Below are positions 36,093 through 45,663 of a stretch of 64,000 bases of DNA, piece after piece. The position numbers were made by a program, and so were the translations under genes. Location: positions 2,918,461 through 2,982,460 of the forward strand of contig VZDJ01000056.1 in the NCBI GenBank assembly GCA_008694505.1, read 5' to 3'. A model generated the notes under the pieces. That model was not told the DNA's origin, did no database searches, and saw nothing but the letters and a program-made list of their open reading frames with translations. The stretch comes from Cyanoderma ruficeps. Its lineage: Eukaryota; Chordata; Aves; Passeriformes; Timaliidae. Numbering within the stretch: the first letter of the stretch is position 1; each line of letters opens with the position of its first letter.

Positions 36093-37142
36093 ATACAGTA
36101 CAAAAATAGATTTTTTTTCTGAACATAATTACATGAAAACCATTTTCTTACATTTCAGTGTCTGTGACACTGCCCTGCAATGACTAAATTGTTTTCCCCT
36201 CCGTTTCTGAAGAGACTGTGTCAGTGGAATTTAGATACATAATACTGCCAAAGACAGATCAGTATTTCTACTACAAAAGTGCAAGAAAAGCTTATGTAGA
36301 TTTAACATTCCTCTCTCAACAGTTTTTTAATGCTATGGTACTGGATAACAATTCTGTGGTTTTAGAGAATTTTGTTCCAGCAGTGACATTTAGCTAGTTT
36401 TAAATGTTTTGCTCCAGCACAGGATCTTAATAAGCAACAGAAGGAAATATGTGTATATTCAAATTGCTTAAGAAGGCATATTGAACCTTAAGTTTGTAAT
36501 AAGGAGAGGCCTTCTCTCAGACTTCCACAGCACAAGATTTCTGAGAGTAAAGGAAGATGGTAGGCTGAAAAGCCAAACTTACATCACAAAACGCAAGTAT
36601 TCTTTAAAAAGTATTAATTCCTCCATATTCTGATTGTGGGCGATTTTTTACACCTTAAAGGAAGTATTTCCCCTTGAAAGGCCAGAACTCTACCTCACCA
36701 CTGATTTAGGTAAGCTATGGATCAAAGCAGGCATCAGCATTCCTTTGGCCACCTCTCTGCAGACAGGTAAAAAGCAGCTGGATGCTTTAGTTCTGAGGAA
36801 GCAGGGAAAAATGAAACTGCGAAAAATGGGAAGAGACTGCTGATGACAGGAGTGCCTCAGGAAACTCAACTAGTAGTGCTGAGTGATAGAAAAGAGAGCA
36901 AAAACATCAACAAAGCAAAGTGATCTCAGAAGGTGCATCTCTTCTCCCAAGGACAAAAGGAAGAATCTAACTGATACCTAAGTGATACCTGTGATCTCAA
37001 AGGAAACTGGATACTGAATTAGGTTGGTCCCTGACAGTTCAGAAACACAAGTGCACAGAAAGATCTTATGACCCTCACTGGTAAAGGATACTTTTATCAT
37101 GACTTTTTCCTGCATGTGAAAACAGCAAAGAAAAGCTTGTCA

Positions 37143-37352
37143 TCACAATTTCTCAAAAGGGAACAACTGAGCTGCTTCTCCTCTCTTTTCTCGCTTGCTC
37201 TTTTTGGTTGTTTTCTCTTCTTGTTTCTCTAGCTGGCGATTTTGGGGCCAATAAATGGCTGTGTTCTCCACTGCACTCTCTGAGCTTGGAGCTCCTTCTT
37301 CATCAGAAGAGAATCCTCCTCCTTTCTCTGTCTCAGGTGCTGATGGCTCAGT
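37143..37352 (-). CDS. XPC: XPC exon 16 (last)
   Basis: The acceptor is tttttccag and the stop TGA is at 37145-37143. It encodes an acidic SSDEEG stretch, YWPQNRQ, a lysine-rich segment and the terminal LFPFEKL. Confidence 0.95.
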   Translation of the reverse strand, partial: TEPSAPETEKGGGFSSDEEGAPSSESAVENTAIYWPQNRQLEKQEEKTTKKSKREKRGEAAQLFPFEKL

Positions 37353-40300
37353 CTGGAAAAAACAAGTGTGAAAACCAGAAAGTCACTCTAAGAATCACTT
37401 GTAACTGCCCCTTTCTAAAAGAGCTTGTCTTTGGGTACAGTGATGCTGAGTGACCTTACAGAAGTTGGTTGCTCTGGTTTGGGCTTCCCACCCAAAGTGT
37501 TTTTATTTCTGAACACCAAACATTCTTGCAACACAAGCATTTTTGACAATGGAAGAATAAAACAAACTTGTTTTAAAAAGATCAGGCTTTTCACCTTTCT
37601 CCTTGTGGAAAGAATTAAGAACACCTAACTAAAAGAAAAACTACCCCACTCTCATCCTGTTAGGTACATGCTTGCCTTGGAGGAATAAATCTAGGAAAGG
37701 GTATGACAAAACAGAAAACAGTAATAAAATTAAAAACATTCATGCCTTGTAAACAGTAAAAAATCTTTGATGAACATGCCCAACACTGAACTTCTGGCAC
37801 AGTTTTTTTGACTAGCTGAAGACTTTGAGGAACTACACTCTGGAAATTTTATTGTACAGTTAAAATAACCTCCAGGAAAAGAAATGACTAATAGAAATGT
37901 AGGATACCTTGATGGAGTAACGTTGCTTCAGTCTCTCTCTGATGAGAAGTCCTTTCGTCAGCAGCTTCCAATTCCCTAGAGCTCTTTTCTCACGCTTCTA
38001 GAGGGGATTGTTATGGGAAAGAGAAAAATTTACTACTGTGAGTTTCAATGTATTTATGCAAATGGAAAAGGAAAGCTTTAAGATTTTTAAATTGTCATCA
38101 AACAAGCCTCATGCTTGTTGCTTACACAGCCTGCCCTGTTTGACTGCCCAGTTTCAGTGAAATTCACACTGTAAATATTAGAGTAAGGACGCTTCAAAAA
38201 TAATTCTCACCTCCTTCTCCTTCTTTTCTATTTCTGCTTGTTCGTTCTCCCAGGCAGCAATAAGGACCTCTTTATACTCCTCACACACCACATACCCATC
38301 AGTACTAGGAAGGAGAACACAATCCTTTGTCAGCTATGAGAAGGAAAAAGAAAGGGAGCAAATGCCTGCTGACCAGCCCAAGAACTACAGAATACTGACA
38401 GAACTATCTGTCTCAAAGGATCAAAGTGTGCAACTGGTCACAGGCTCCCATTAGCACAAGATACACAACTTCTGCAGGACATCAACATCTGACAGGTGCA
38501 ACAAAACAGTTTTTACATACACTGGGTGTGAGTAGCCTCCATGAAAATCAAATCCAGTAATGGCTTGAGCACAGTCAATGTTCAACTTCCGTGCCACTCT
38601 GTTCAGGTTTGGAAGTTTCAGCTGCACGCAGCCAACAGGTAGCATGGATGGCAAGAAGAGATAGACATTTCCATATTCATTCCGAGGAACCTGTTATGGC
38701 AAGATTACAGAGAGATGGTGATAATCCTGCTTTCTGGAGAGAGGTGAAAATACCTGCTGCAACTCAGGGACTCTTCCCTCCTGACCTGCTACATTCCACT
38801 CCAGTGTAAAGGTACAAGCCTAGATTTTAGCTGCATGGTTATCTCCTAGCTACAATCTCTGCCCAAGCTTTGTTACTCAGGCTGTAATGCAGAGAATTAG
38901 CAAGGCAAAACATGAGCTAGGAAGACCAGATCAAAATTTTGACTTTAGCAGTCTGCATTCACTACCTGTACTTGTGAAAGAAAGGCCTCGGTAGAGTTTT
39001 GACTATTTCCTCCTGTGAACATTTACCTCTGAACTCTTAATCCAGAATCCAGATATTACTGACTGATCTCACATCTGAAATACGCAACTTCTGGAAAAAT
39101 AAAGCCCAGAGCTCCACACAAACCACCTCCTTTAGCACCTGCCCTCTGCCTTCCCAGCTACCTTTCCATCCACTGCGATGGGAGGCTGATACTCCTCTGT
39201 CTGCCAGCGGCCAAACAGCGCCAGGTCCTCCCGGTCCCGGTTCGCCGGCTCTGCCAGGCGCGCCTTCCTCGCTCGGTTGGAAAATCCTTTCACCATCTGC
39301 AAATACAACAACAACCAGGTCCGGAACATCACAAGAAGCTGACAGTGGTTTCAGGTTTTTCCTAGACACTGAAGGAAAAGGTTCTGGGAGAGCAGAAATG
39401 CTATTTCCTAGCTTCAATATCCACTGCCTATAAATGACAACCCATGGCACCTGTATGCAACAGGCAGAGATCCAGCAGTGCATACAGAACACTGGGATGC
39501 CTTTGGAGAAGGTGAAAAGGGAGCGGTTCTGCCAGACACCATTGGGGTGGGAGAAAAACAAAGCTGGGCTTTGGGCAGCATGTAGGAACTACAGGCACAG
39601 CAGGCGGACACTACAGCTACCACAAACCATGCAAGCAAGTGTGAAATCCACATCTGCTGACAAGACAGTAGACAAAAACCAAAACAGAACTGAGCTTGAG
39701 CTTTAGAGGGCAGATGGACTGCACAGGAGGAAGCTGAACCCTCTTACCTTGTAAGGCACTTCTCCAAGCCTCACCACTCGAGCTTGCTTGAGCCAAGTGT
39801 CCCTGGAGTGCAGCGTGTGTATGCAGTCTCTGAAAGGCCAGAAAGAAGCAAACATAAGAGTTTTCAAGTCATCCGTAACAGATCCACAATAAACTTATCA
39901 TATTAGGAATAATAAAAAGAGCTGTATTTTAGTGATACACAAATGCTGTCAGAGCAGCTAAATGCCCCACTTGTTTATGCATGTGGTCTGAGACTACTGC
40001 TGATATCATCATGCAAATTAGCTCTCCAATTTGTTATAAAGATCACAGATGCAGGTGACAATAGGTGCACAACTCACCTGGAGTAGACAGCCTCTCCCCT
40101 GCAGTACCCCAAGATAGCAGCTGACTCAGGATAGATGGCCTGGTATTTCAAGAGGTGCCTCTTCAGTGCATAGAGCGGGTGGTTTTTGTACTCTCCAATT
40201 GCTGTTGGTAGAGGTTGGTCTTGAAGCTTCACTTGAAACTGTAAGAATTACACAGAAATGAATAATTTCACAACCTTTTCACTACCCTTTGTAAGAAAAT

Positions 40301-43300
40301 AAGAATGACTATGGTATGAACCAAAGGAAAAAAACACCAGAAACTTATGAGATGAGCCAACAGACCAAAGCATTCTTGCTGCAAGTAAGTACTTAGATGT
40401 GTACCCTGACCTATGTATTTTAAAAACTCTCTCTGAAAAGAGTAATGCTAAACACTACACAAACTCACTAGTAAGTTTCCACAAGCTATGCAGTGCTTCT
40501 GCTATGGAAACTTGTCTGAACAATCTCCATTATTTAATATTATATAAATTTATCATTGCATATTCTCTTTAAAATATGTTCAATCTCAGTATTTCAAGTA
40601 CAAATACAAACCTCCTTCTTCACAGAAAGAGATTTCTAATGCTTTTTGCCTGAATGAGAATCCAGGGACTGGACTCCTGGCACTACATGTCCTGAACAAC
40701 CTGTTGCCATTTACCTCATTTTCTTCCTTCTTGTCTCTCTCCACATAGGGACTTTTATATGGCTGCAGTGTCTCTTCCCACCACTCCGGGTCCACACGGC
40801 TCTTCCTTGTTGAGGTCATCCATGCTGGATCATATCTTTGTGTCACATCCCTGACACTCCCATCGTTGTCAAATCCCACAACGTAGAAAAGTGGCTTTGT
40901 GGCATGTGCAAAGCACAGCTGGGGCTGGCCCACATTGCCGTGAACACAGTCTACAGAAACCCACTTGTCCTCAGGCTCAAGGAAAACCTCCAGCCACTGG
41001 TCTGTGCCCATTGCTTTCCTCACCTCCTGCTGTCCATCATCCTCATCACTAGAAATGATTTTGTTTCTCTTCCTCTGTGCTTGAGGCAAGCCTGGAGCTG
41101 TACATTTTGCTGGCTTAGTCTCAGCTCCATACAAATTTTCTGACAGCCTTGTTTCTGAAGTCTCAGTTTTTGACCTTTTTACAGTTGTCAGCTTTGAATT
41201 CTGGGAGGGCTGTGAGCTCCTCCGCCTTTTAGGGACAGTTTCAAAATCCTCATCAGAGAGATCACTCTCCTCCTCTGAAACCTCAAAGTCTGAAGCACTG
41301 CCCTCATCACTTCCACTCTCTTCCTTGTAACACACTTTGGAGGCCACTCGTCTTCGGCGGTCGTTCTTGGGCCTGACTGGCACATCTTTTTCTGCTGACC
41401 CGGTCTCATTACTTGATTCCTTCTGTTCCTGGCTGCCTTTAGTCGGCTTTGACGTCTGTGTCCTTTCACTCTGGGCAGTTTTGGGTTTCTTTGGCTCCTT
41501 GTTGTTTTCTTTGCTCTCTGAGGATTTCTCATCCTGCTTGGCTGTTTTGCAAGGGCATTTTTTTGCCACAGCTTTGGGTGTTGTGGCAGAATTCTCCTGC
41601 CCCTCAGAGGTGCTGCTGTGAGACAGCCTCTTGGATGAGCTCTTTCCCTGCAGAGAAACAGGCCAGGTCACTTTTATCACTACAGCTAATATGGTAAAAA
41701 AAAAAGGCTGAAATCAGCCCAAGGTTCATGCAGACCAAAGGTTGGCAGGCACAGTCAATTCACTTGAAAACCTCAGGCAACTGGCTCAAGAGAGGTGTAT
41801 TCATACAGCAAGAGTTGCCATCTAAGTTTTAAAGAAACATAAACCCACTGAAACATTAAGAAACTTTTGCTGGAACACAAAAGTGAGTGGCTTTTTAAAA
41901 GAAGGAAATTAAAAATTAAGGGTGTGCATTTTCTGCAATGTAGACAGAACCCTGGTTCATGCAGTAAGCAAATCACTGCAAGCTGTAACAGCCAGAAAGT
42001 TTTTTTAATCCTACTAAATCAGTGACCTATTCCTTATTCCACATAAACAACAAAAGCTACCTTTGGTCTTGTCTCCTTGAGAGGAATGGGCTGAAAAGAC
42101 AGCACGAGGCGACATAGCAGCTGTAATGCTCGCAGAATAATTAAAAATATCTGAAAAACAATTTAAATTGAGTAATTTAAACACAGGAGGCCTTGAGATA
42201 AAAATCAAAGAAAATAAAAAGCTACAGAAACACTTAAGTCACTGATCTGCTTTCTTGAAATCCACCCCTCCCATTACTTTGCCTATTCACCAAATTCACT
42301 AACCAACCCTACACTTCTCAATCTCTTACATGAACAAGCTCCTCATCATCCTGTGCAGCGTAGATGGCAAACCTCCTCTCCAGTGTTGACTGAAGGGGTT
42401 CTCCTTTTTCAGTGGAAAGCTCATCATTGACAGTGAAGGTTCCAACAAACCTGAAATACAAGATACCTGCTTATTATCCAGTATGTGTGGCTGTTTTCTT
42501 AAGCTTTTGAGTTCACCCTCTCCTTCTCCAAAAAGGAGAGCCCCTCTTATCCTTGTATATGAAATTAAAAAAAACCCACAGAAAACTACTAGTTACAGTT
42601 ACCCCTCTCCCTGACCCCTAGCTCTGCGTTCTATGTTACAGAAGAGAGTTTTACCATTTCACCAAGTTGGAAAGGTAGACAAGGCCCACTTGGCCTGCAG
42701 GCACCTGGGTGAAGCGGGTGGGGACGATGGACAGAGCGATGGCCAGGAGATCTGGCTGGCTGCAGATCCTGTTCCTATAGAAACCATTTGCTAATAAACA
42801 CAGCAAGTGAACCTGAAAGAGAAAAGTTTAAAAATTGAATTCACAAGAGATTTTCCTTATTGGAACTACTGTCCATGGTAAAGATAAGGAATACTTCACT
42901 GCTCCTTTAAACAGAGAGAGGCGACAATGAAGCCTCCCAAGCATTCACAGTGCTGTCTTCAGAAGACAGTAAAGCACTGAAGTGTGTGCTAGTGTTTCCT
43001 GCTCTACACAGTTTAATCCGGACAGAATGAGAAGACATCCCTCCATGGAGAAATATACATCCTACTCACATCTGCTTTGAGTTACAATTTTACTAACAGA
43101 GGCACTGGTGCTTCTAGTTCACAGTTTAGGAGGAACCTTAACAAACATCTGTCAGGACTACAGTCTATATTTTTTCACTTCTAGCCAGGGCCCATGTTAT
43201 TTGATAAAAATTAGTTTATTTTTATTACAGATCAGTTCAGACACCTTTATGCTCAATTTCTTCTCTGACATGGTTCTCTGTGACAAATACCTTATGTGTG

Positions 43301-45523
43301 TCCTCACGAACCTCCTTGCTGAAACGTTTCATCATTCTCCGAAGGTACATCTCAAACTCAGCTTTTCTTCTTTCTCTGCAGAAGATTACAAAAGAAATGG
43401 ATGTTGTGGGATTTCTGTGGACCTGCTTTTACGGATTCCTGAACTGGGTCAGTTCACAAAGAGAATCCATCCCACTGTATACAATTAAGGAAAGGTTTAG
43501 TGACTGGCTATGTGAACAGGCTGTTAAGATTTTGCAGAAACATAATGCCATTCACCCACAGAGATCTGCCATTCTCCTTGAAGAGATCTCCTGTTGTCCC
43601 TTCACTGGACATGGAGACAGTAAAACACAGTGAAGTCACACACCTGATTTTCAAGGAAGCTGAAAAGCCTCCTCCATTGCTGCCAACTTCCACTAAAGAC
43701 TTTTGGTAGAATTGTCAGCATGTAAACCACCCTTTGTCCCATGACCCTGCATCATTCCAACTCAACGGTCTGCACCAAGTGGGGATTTTCACCCAGAACA
43801 CATCCAGTCAGTGACAGCCAAGACGTAGGGTATTTTTAACTTCAGTCTTTACTACCCTCCACCACATCCTTGTTCTTACCTCCTCTCTCTTTTCTTCACC
43901 TGCTCTGGGGCTTCAATCTCTATCTCAACAGGATTGCTTGGCAGCCCCACTGATGGAAGAATAGCAGCTTCTTCCAACTTATCTGTAGCAGGTTCCTGAA
44001 GTTCTGTAAAAATAAAATACTGAATTATAAGTAAGCATGAAGTAGATTCCCAGGGAGGATTTAGGATGGGATAAGAACCTACATTTTCCTTCTTAAGTGT
44101 CCAAACAACCTTTAAACAGAACACATCCAGTAACTACCAGCTCCTGGATCTTCCATAACACTGCTTGTGCTAAGTTATTTCAAATAACTGTGGGATGCTG
44201 GTCACCTGCTGTTGAAAAAGCACTGTGCTATACATGCTCTTAAAAAGTGCTTAACATGAAAAAATATGCAATTTTTACCTTCCACATCCTCCCATTCATC
44301 TTCACTTTCATCATCTTCATCATTGTCAGTATTGTCTTCATCCATCTCTTTTTTAACAGATTCTGTCTTTAACTTCATCTCATTCTGAGGATGCTTCAGT
44401 GAGTCACTGTTAAAATCATCAAAACAGTGATGGCATCAGGAAATGTAGCTGCTTGTTTATCAAAGACTAAAAATAGGGAAATAAATCAAGCATGATCTCT
44501 TGCATCAGTAACAGATTGAGTATTTGACAAGCAAACAACAGAAAGAAATAAGAAAAAAAAGTATAGACTTGTATAATAAATTTACCTCTGTGTTTCCTCT
44601 TTGATACAATTTTCTTTATTTCTGGCATTCTTATTACTTTCTTTTATTTGCGATTTTGCCTCTTCCTGTTTTGAAGGTTTGGAAGTTTTTGCTGAGTTGG
44701 AAACTTCAGTATCACAATTTTCTTCCTTTTTCCTAGTTGGAGCTTTTGAGGGTTTTTTTATACTGGGCTTTTTCTCTTCAAAATCATCTGCATGTGACAA
44801 AAGAAATGAAGATTAATGTTAGAGTAGTTTCATCTCCATGGCAATATAAAACAACATCTCCATAGATTCATTAGAGGCAGCTATAGAAGAACTCGAGAAC
44901 TCACAATGCTGACTGAGCATGTCACTGTTTGTTTATAAATATGCAGGATTCGAACAGTGAGACTTGTTGGAGGAAAATAACTCACAAGAAGTACCTAAAG
45001 ATTTCCGCCGATTCCATCGGCGGAAAACCAAGCATCGTACTTGCCATCGACAACAACTTATTACCACGTAACGCTGCCCTGGAGAGCGCGGCCGAGATAA
45101 AACAACCCTTCACGGGCTCGCTCAGCCTTTGTCAGCGTGCGGGGCCCGCGGCACACACGGGTTTAACGCCCGGGTTCTGGGGCACTGACCCTACCGCTGA
45201 CAGCCCTGCTGATAACACGGCCGATTAACACAGCCGAAAACACGGTGATAACACAGCCGATAACACGGCCGATAACCACCGCCCCCCAGCCCGGCGTGGC
45301 CGTCCTACCCGAGGGCGCGCTGCCACCGCTGCCCCCCGACCCCGGGGCCTGGAGCAGCCCGAACAGCGGCGGTGGCGCAGCTCCGGCCCGCCACGGCCTC
45401 CCTGCCGCACTCACCCTCCTCCTCCTCTTCCTCCTCCTCCTCCTCCTTCTCCTTTCGCAGCCCCCCAGAGCGCCTCTTTTTGGCGGCCGCGGGCCGGCAC
45501 GATGCTCGGCGCTTTCTGGCCAT
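37143..45523 (-). CDS. XPC: XPC, DNA damage sensor of nucleotide excision repair
   Basis: XPC, with RAD23B and centrin-2, finds helix-distorting lesions and recruits TFIIH in global-genome nucleotide excision repair. Sixteen minus-strand coding exons sum to 2892 nt, giving 963 aa (human 940). Order: basic N-terminus with a ten-glutamate run (residues 27-36), acidic disordered region, first half of the transglutaminase-like domain (about 170-339, exons 4-8), a long Lys/Ser/Glu-rich insertion and the second half in the 933-nt exon 9 (340-650), then BHD1-3 (about 651-855, exons 10-14). The centrin-2 helix in exon 15 ([15 protein letters not shown]) has W874, L877 and L881, matching human W848/L851/L855. 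The end LFPFEKL is the family terminus. All introns are GT/AG; exon 5 has a weak gtattt donor. XPC is divergent from LSM3 (119 bp between ATGs) and convergent with TMEM43. Confidence 0.97.
37908..37997 (-). CDS. XPC: XPC exon 15 (centrin-2-binding helix)
   Basis: 90 nt between ccctctag and AAG|gtatcc. It encodes [30 protein letters not shown], with the W/L/L centrin contact residues. Confidence 0.95.
38211..38304 (-). CDS. XPC: XPC exon 14 (BHD3 end)
   Basis: 94 nt between cttcctag and GAG|gtgaga. Its first base completes a valine codon from exon 13. It encodes [31 protein letters not shown]. Confidence 0.94.
38521..38690 (-). CDS. XPC: XPC exon 13 (BHD3)
   Basis: 170 nt between ccataacag and CCAGT|gtatgt. 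It encodes [20 protein letters not shown]... to [15 protein letters not shown]. The phase of exon 14 requires the gtatgt donor; the GT two bases earlier would put a stop codon in frame. Confidence 0.94.
39162..39296 (-). CDS. XPC: XPC exon 12 (BHD2/BHD3)
   Basis: 135 nt between atttgcag and AAG|gtagct. It encodes [20 protein letters not shown]...[18 protein letters not shown]. Confidence 0.95.
39748..39829 (-). CDS. XPC: XPC exon 11 (BHD2)
   Basis: 82 nt between cctttcag and AAG|gtaaga. It encodes [28 protein letters not shown]. Confidence 0.95.
40078..40238 (-). CDS. XPC: XPC exon 10 (BHD1)
   Basis: 161 nt between tcttacag and CCAG|gtgagt. It encodes [32 protein letters not shown]...[10 protein letters not shown]. 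Confidence 0.95.
40715..41647 (-). CDS. XPC: XPC exon 9 (large exon: disordered insertion and TGD second half)
   Basis: 933 nt between tctctgcag and GAG|gtaaat. The first two thirds are low-complexity Lys/Ser/Glu/Pro; [20 protein letters not shown] is conserved. The last third holds [33 protein letters not shown] and WWEETLQPY of the transglutaminase-like fold. Confidence 0.96.
42061..42150 (-). CDS. XPC: XPC exon 8
   Basis: 90 nt between gttttcag and AAAG|gtagct. It encodes [30 protein letters not shown]. Confidence 0.94.
42330..42450 (-). CDS. XPC: XPC exon 7
   Basis: 121 nt between gtatttcag and CAT|gtaaga. It encodes [40 protein letters not shown]. Confidence 0.95.
42655..42812 (-). CDS. 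XPC: XPC exon 6
   Basis: 158 nt between tctttcag and AAATG|gtaaaa. It encodes [34 protein letters not shown]...YLSNLVKW. Confidence 0.95.
43291..43375 (-). CDS. XPC: XPC exon 5
   Basis: 85 nt between cttctgcag and AAG|gtattt. It encodes [28 protein letters not shown]. The donor lacks the usual purine-G context, so the exon may be prone to skipping. Confidence 0.92.
43880..44003 (-). CDS. XPC: XPC exon 4
   Basis: 124 nt between ttttacag and GGAG|gtaaga. It encodes [20 protein letters not shown] and [17 protein letters not shown]. Confidence 0.94.
44279..44406 (-). CDS. XPC: XPC exon 3 (acidic region)
   Basis: 128 nt between tttaacag and GAAG|gtaaaa. It encodes [25 protein letters not shown], then [15 protein letters not shown]. 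Confidence 0.93.
44586..44787 (-). CDS. XPC: XPC exon 2 (basic region)
   Basis: 202 nt between catgcag and AGAG|gtaaat. It encodes [20 protein letters not shown] and a further lysine-rich, weakly conserved segment ending CIKEETQ. Confidence 0.92.
45002..45026. repeat. Perfect 11-bp inverted repeat in XPC intron 1
   Basis: tttccgccgat (45002-45012) and atcggcggaaa (45016-45026) are exact complements around a 3-bp centre (tcc). It sits at the left edge of the CpG island, about 0.5 kb from the XPC start. Confidence 0.85.
45211..45283. repeat. 12-bp minisatellite in XPC intron 1
   Basis: About six diverged tandem copies of gataacacggcc begin at 45211, 45223, 45236, 45247, 45259 and 45271, with unit lengths of 11-13 bp. 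It lies 130-310 bp inside the gene from the XPC ATG, at the start of intron 1. Confidence 0.85.
45415..45523 (-). CDS. XPC: XPC exon 1
   Basis: ATG at 45523-45521 with donor GAGG|gtgagt. It encodes [26 protein letters not shown] followed by ten glutamates. Confidence 0.94.
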
Positions 45524-45639
45524 GGCGCTGCCGGGGCGGGCAGGACGCGGCCGGGCCCAGCGCTGGGGAAGCGAAGGGAAAGGGGAGGGGAAGGGGCCGG
45601 GCCATAAAGTCTCGCGGGCGGGCGCGGGAGGCGGTTTGA

Positions 45640-45649
45640 AAGATGGCGG
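45640..45649 (+). promoter_or_regulatory. YY1-like site over the LSM3 start codon
   Basis: AAGATGGCGG matches the YY1 core (AAnATGGCGG) and contains the LSM3 ATG at 45643. YY1 sites in this position are common in housekeeping promoters. Confidence 0.6.
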
Positions 45650-45663
45650 ATGAGGTGGACCAG
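45643..45663 (+). CDS. LSM3: LSM3 exon 1
   Basis: Seven codons MADEVDQ, then donor CAG|gtgagc, within the CpG island. Confidence 0.95.

Noticed and set aside
38523..38690. XPC exon 13 ending two bases earlier (CCA|gtgtat)
   Set aside because: That would make exon 14 read TAC TGA in frame. The gtatgt donor two bases further on restores the expected HPV-TDGY junction.
40838..41697. Plus-strand open frames inside XPC exon 9
   Set aside because: They are antisense shadows of the long XPC exon, whose own frame is clearly the conserved one.
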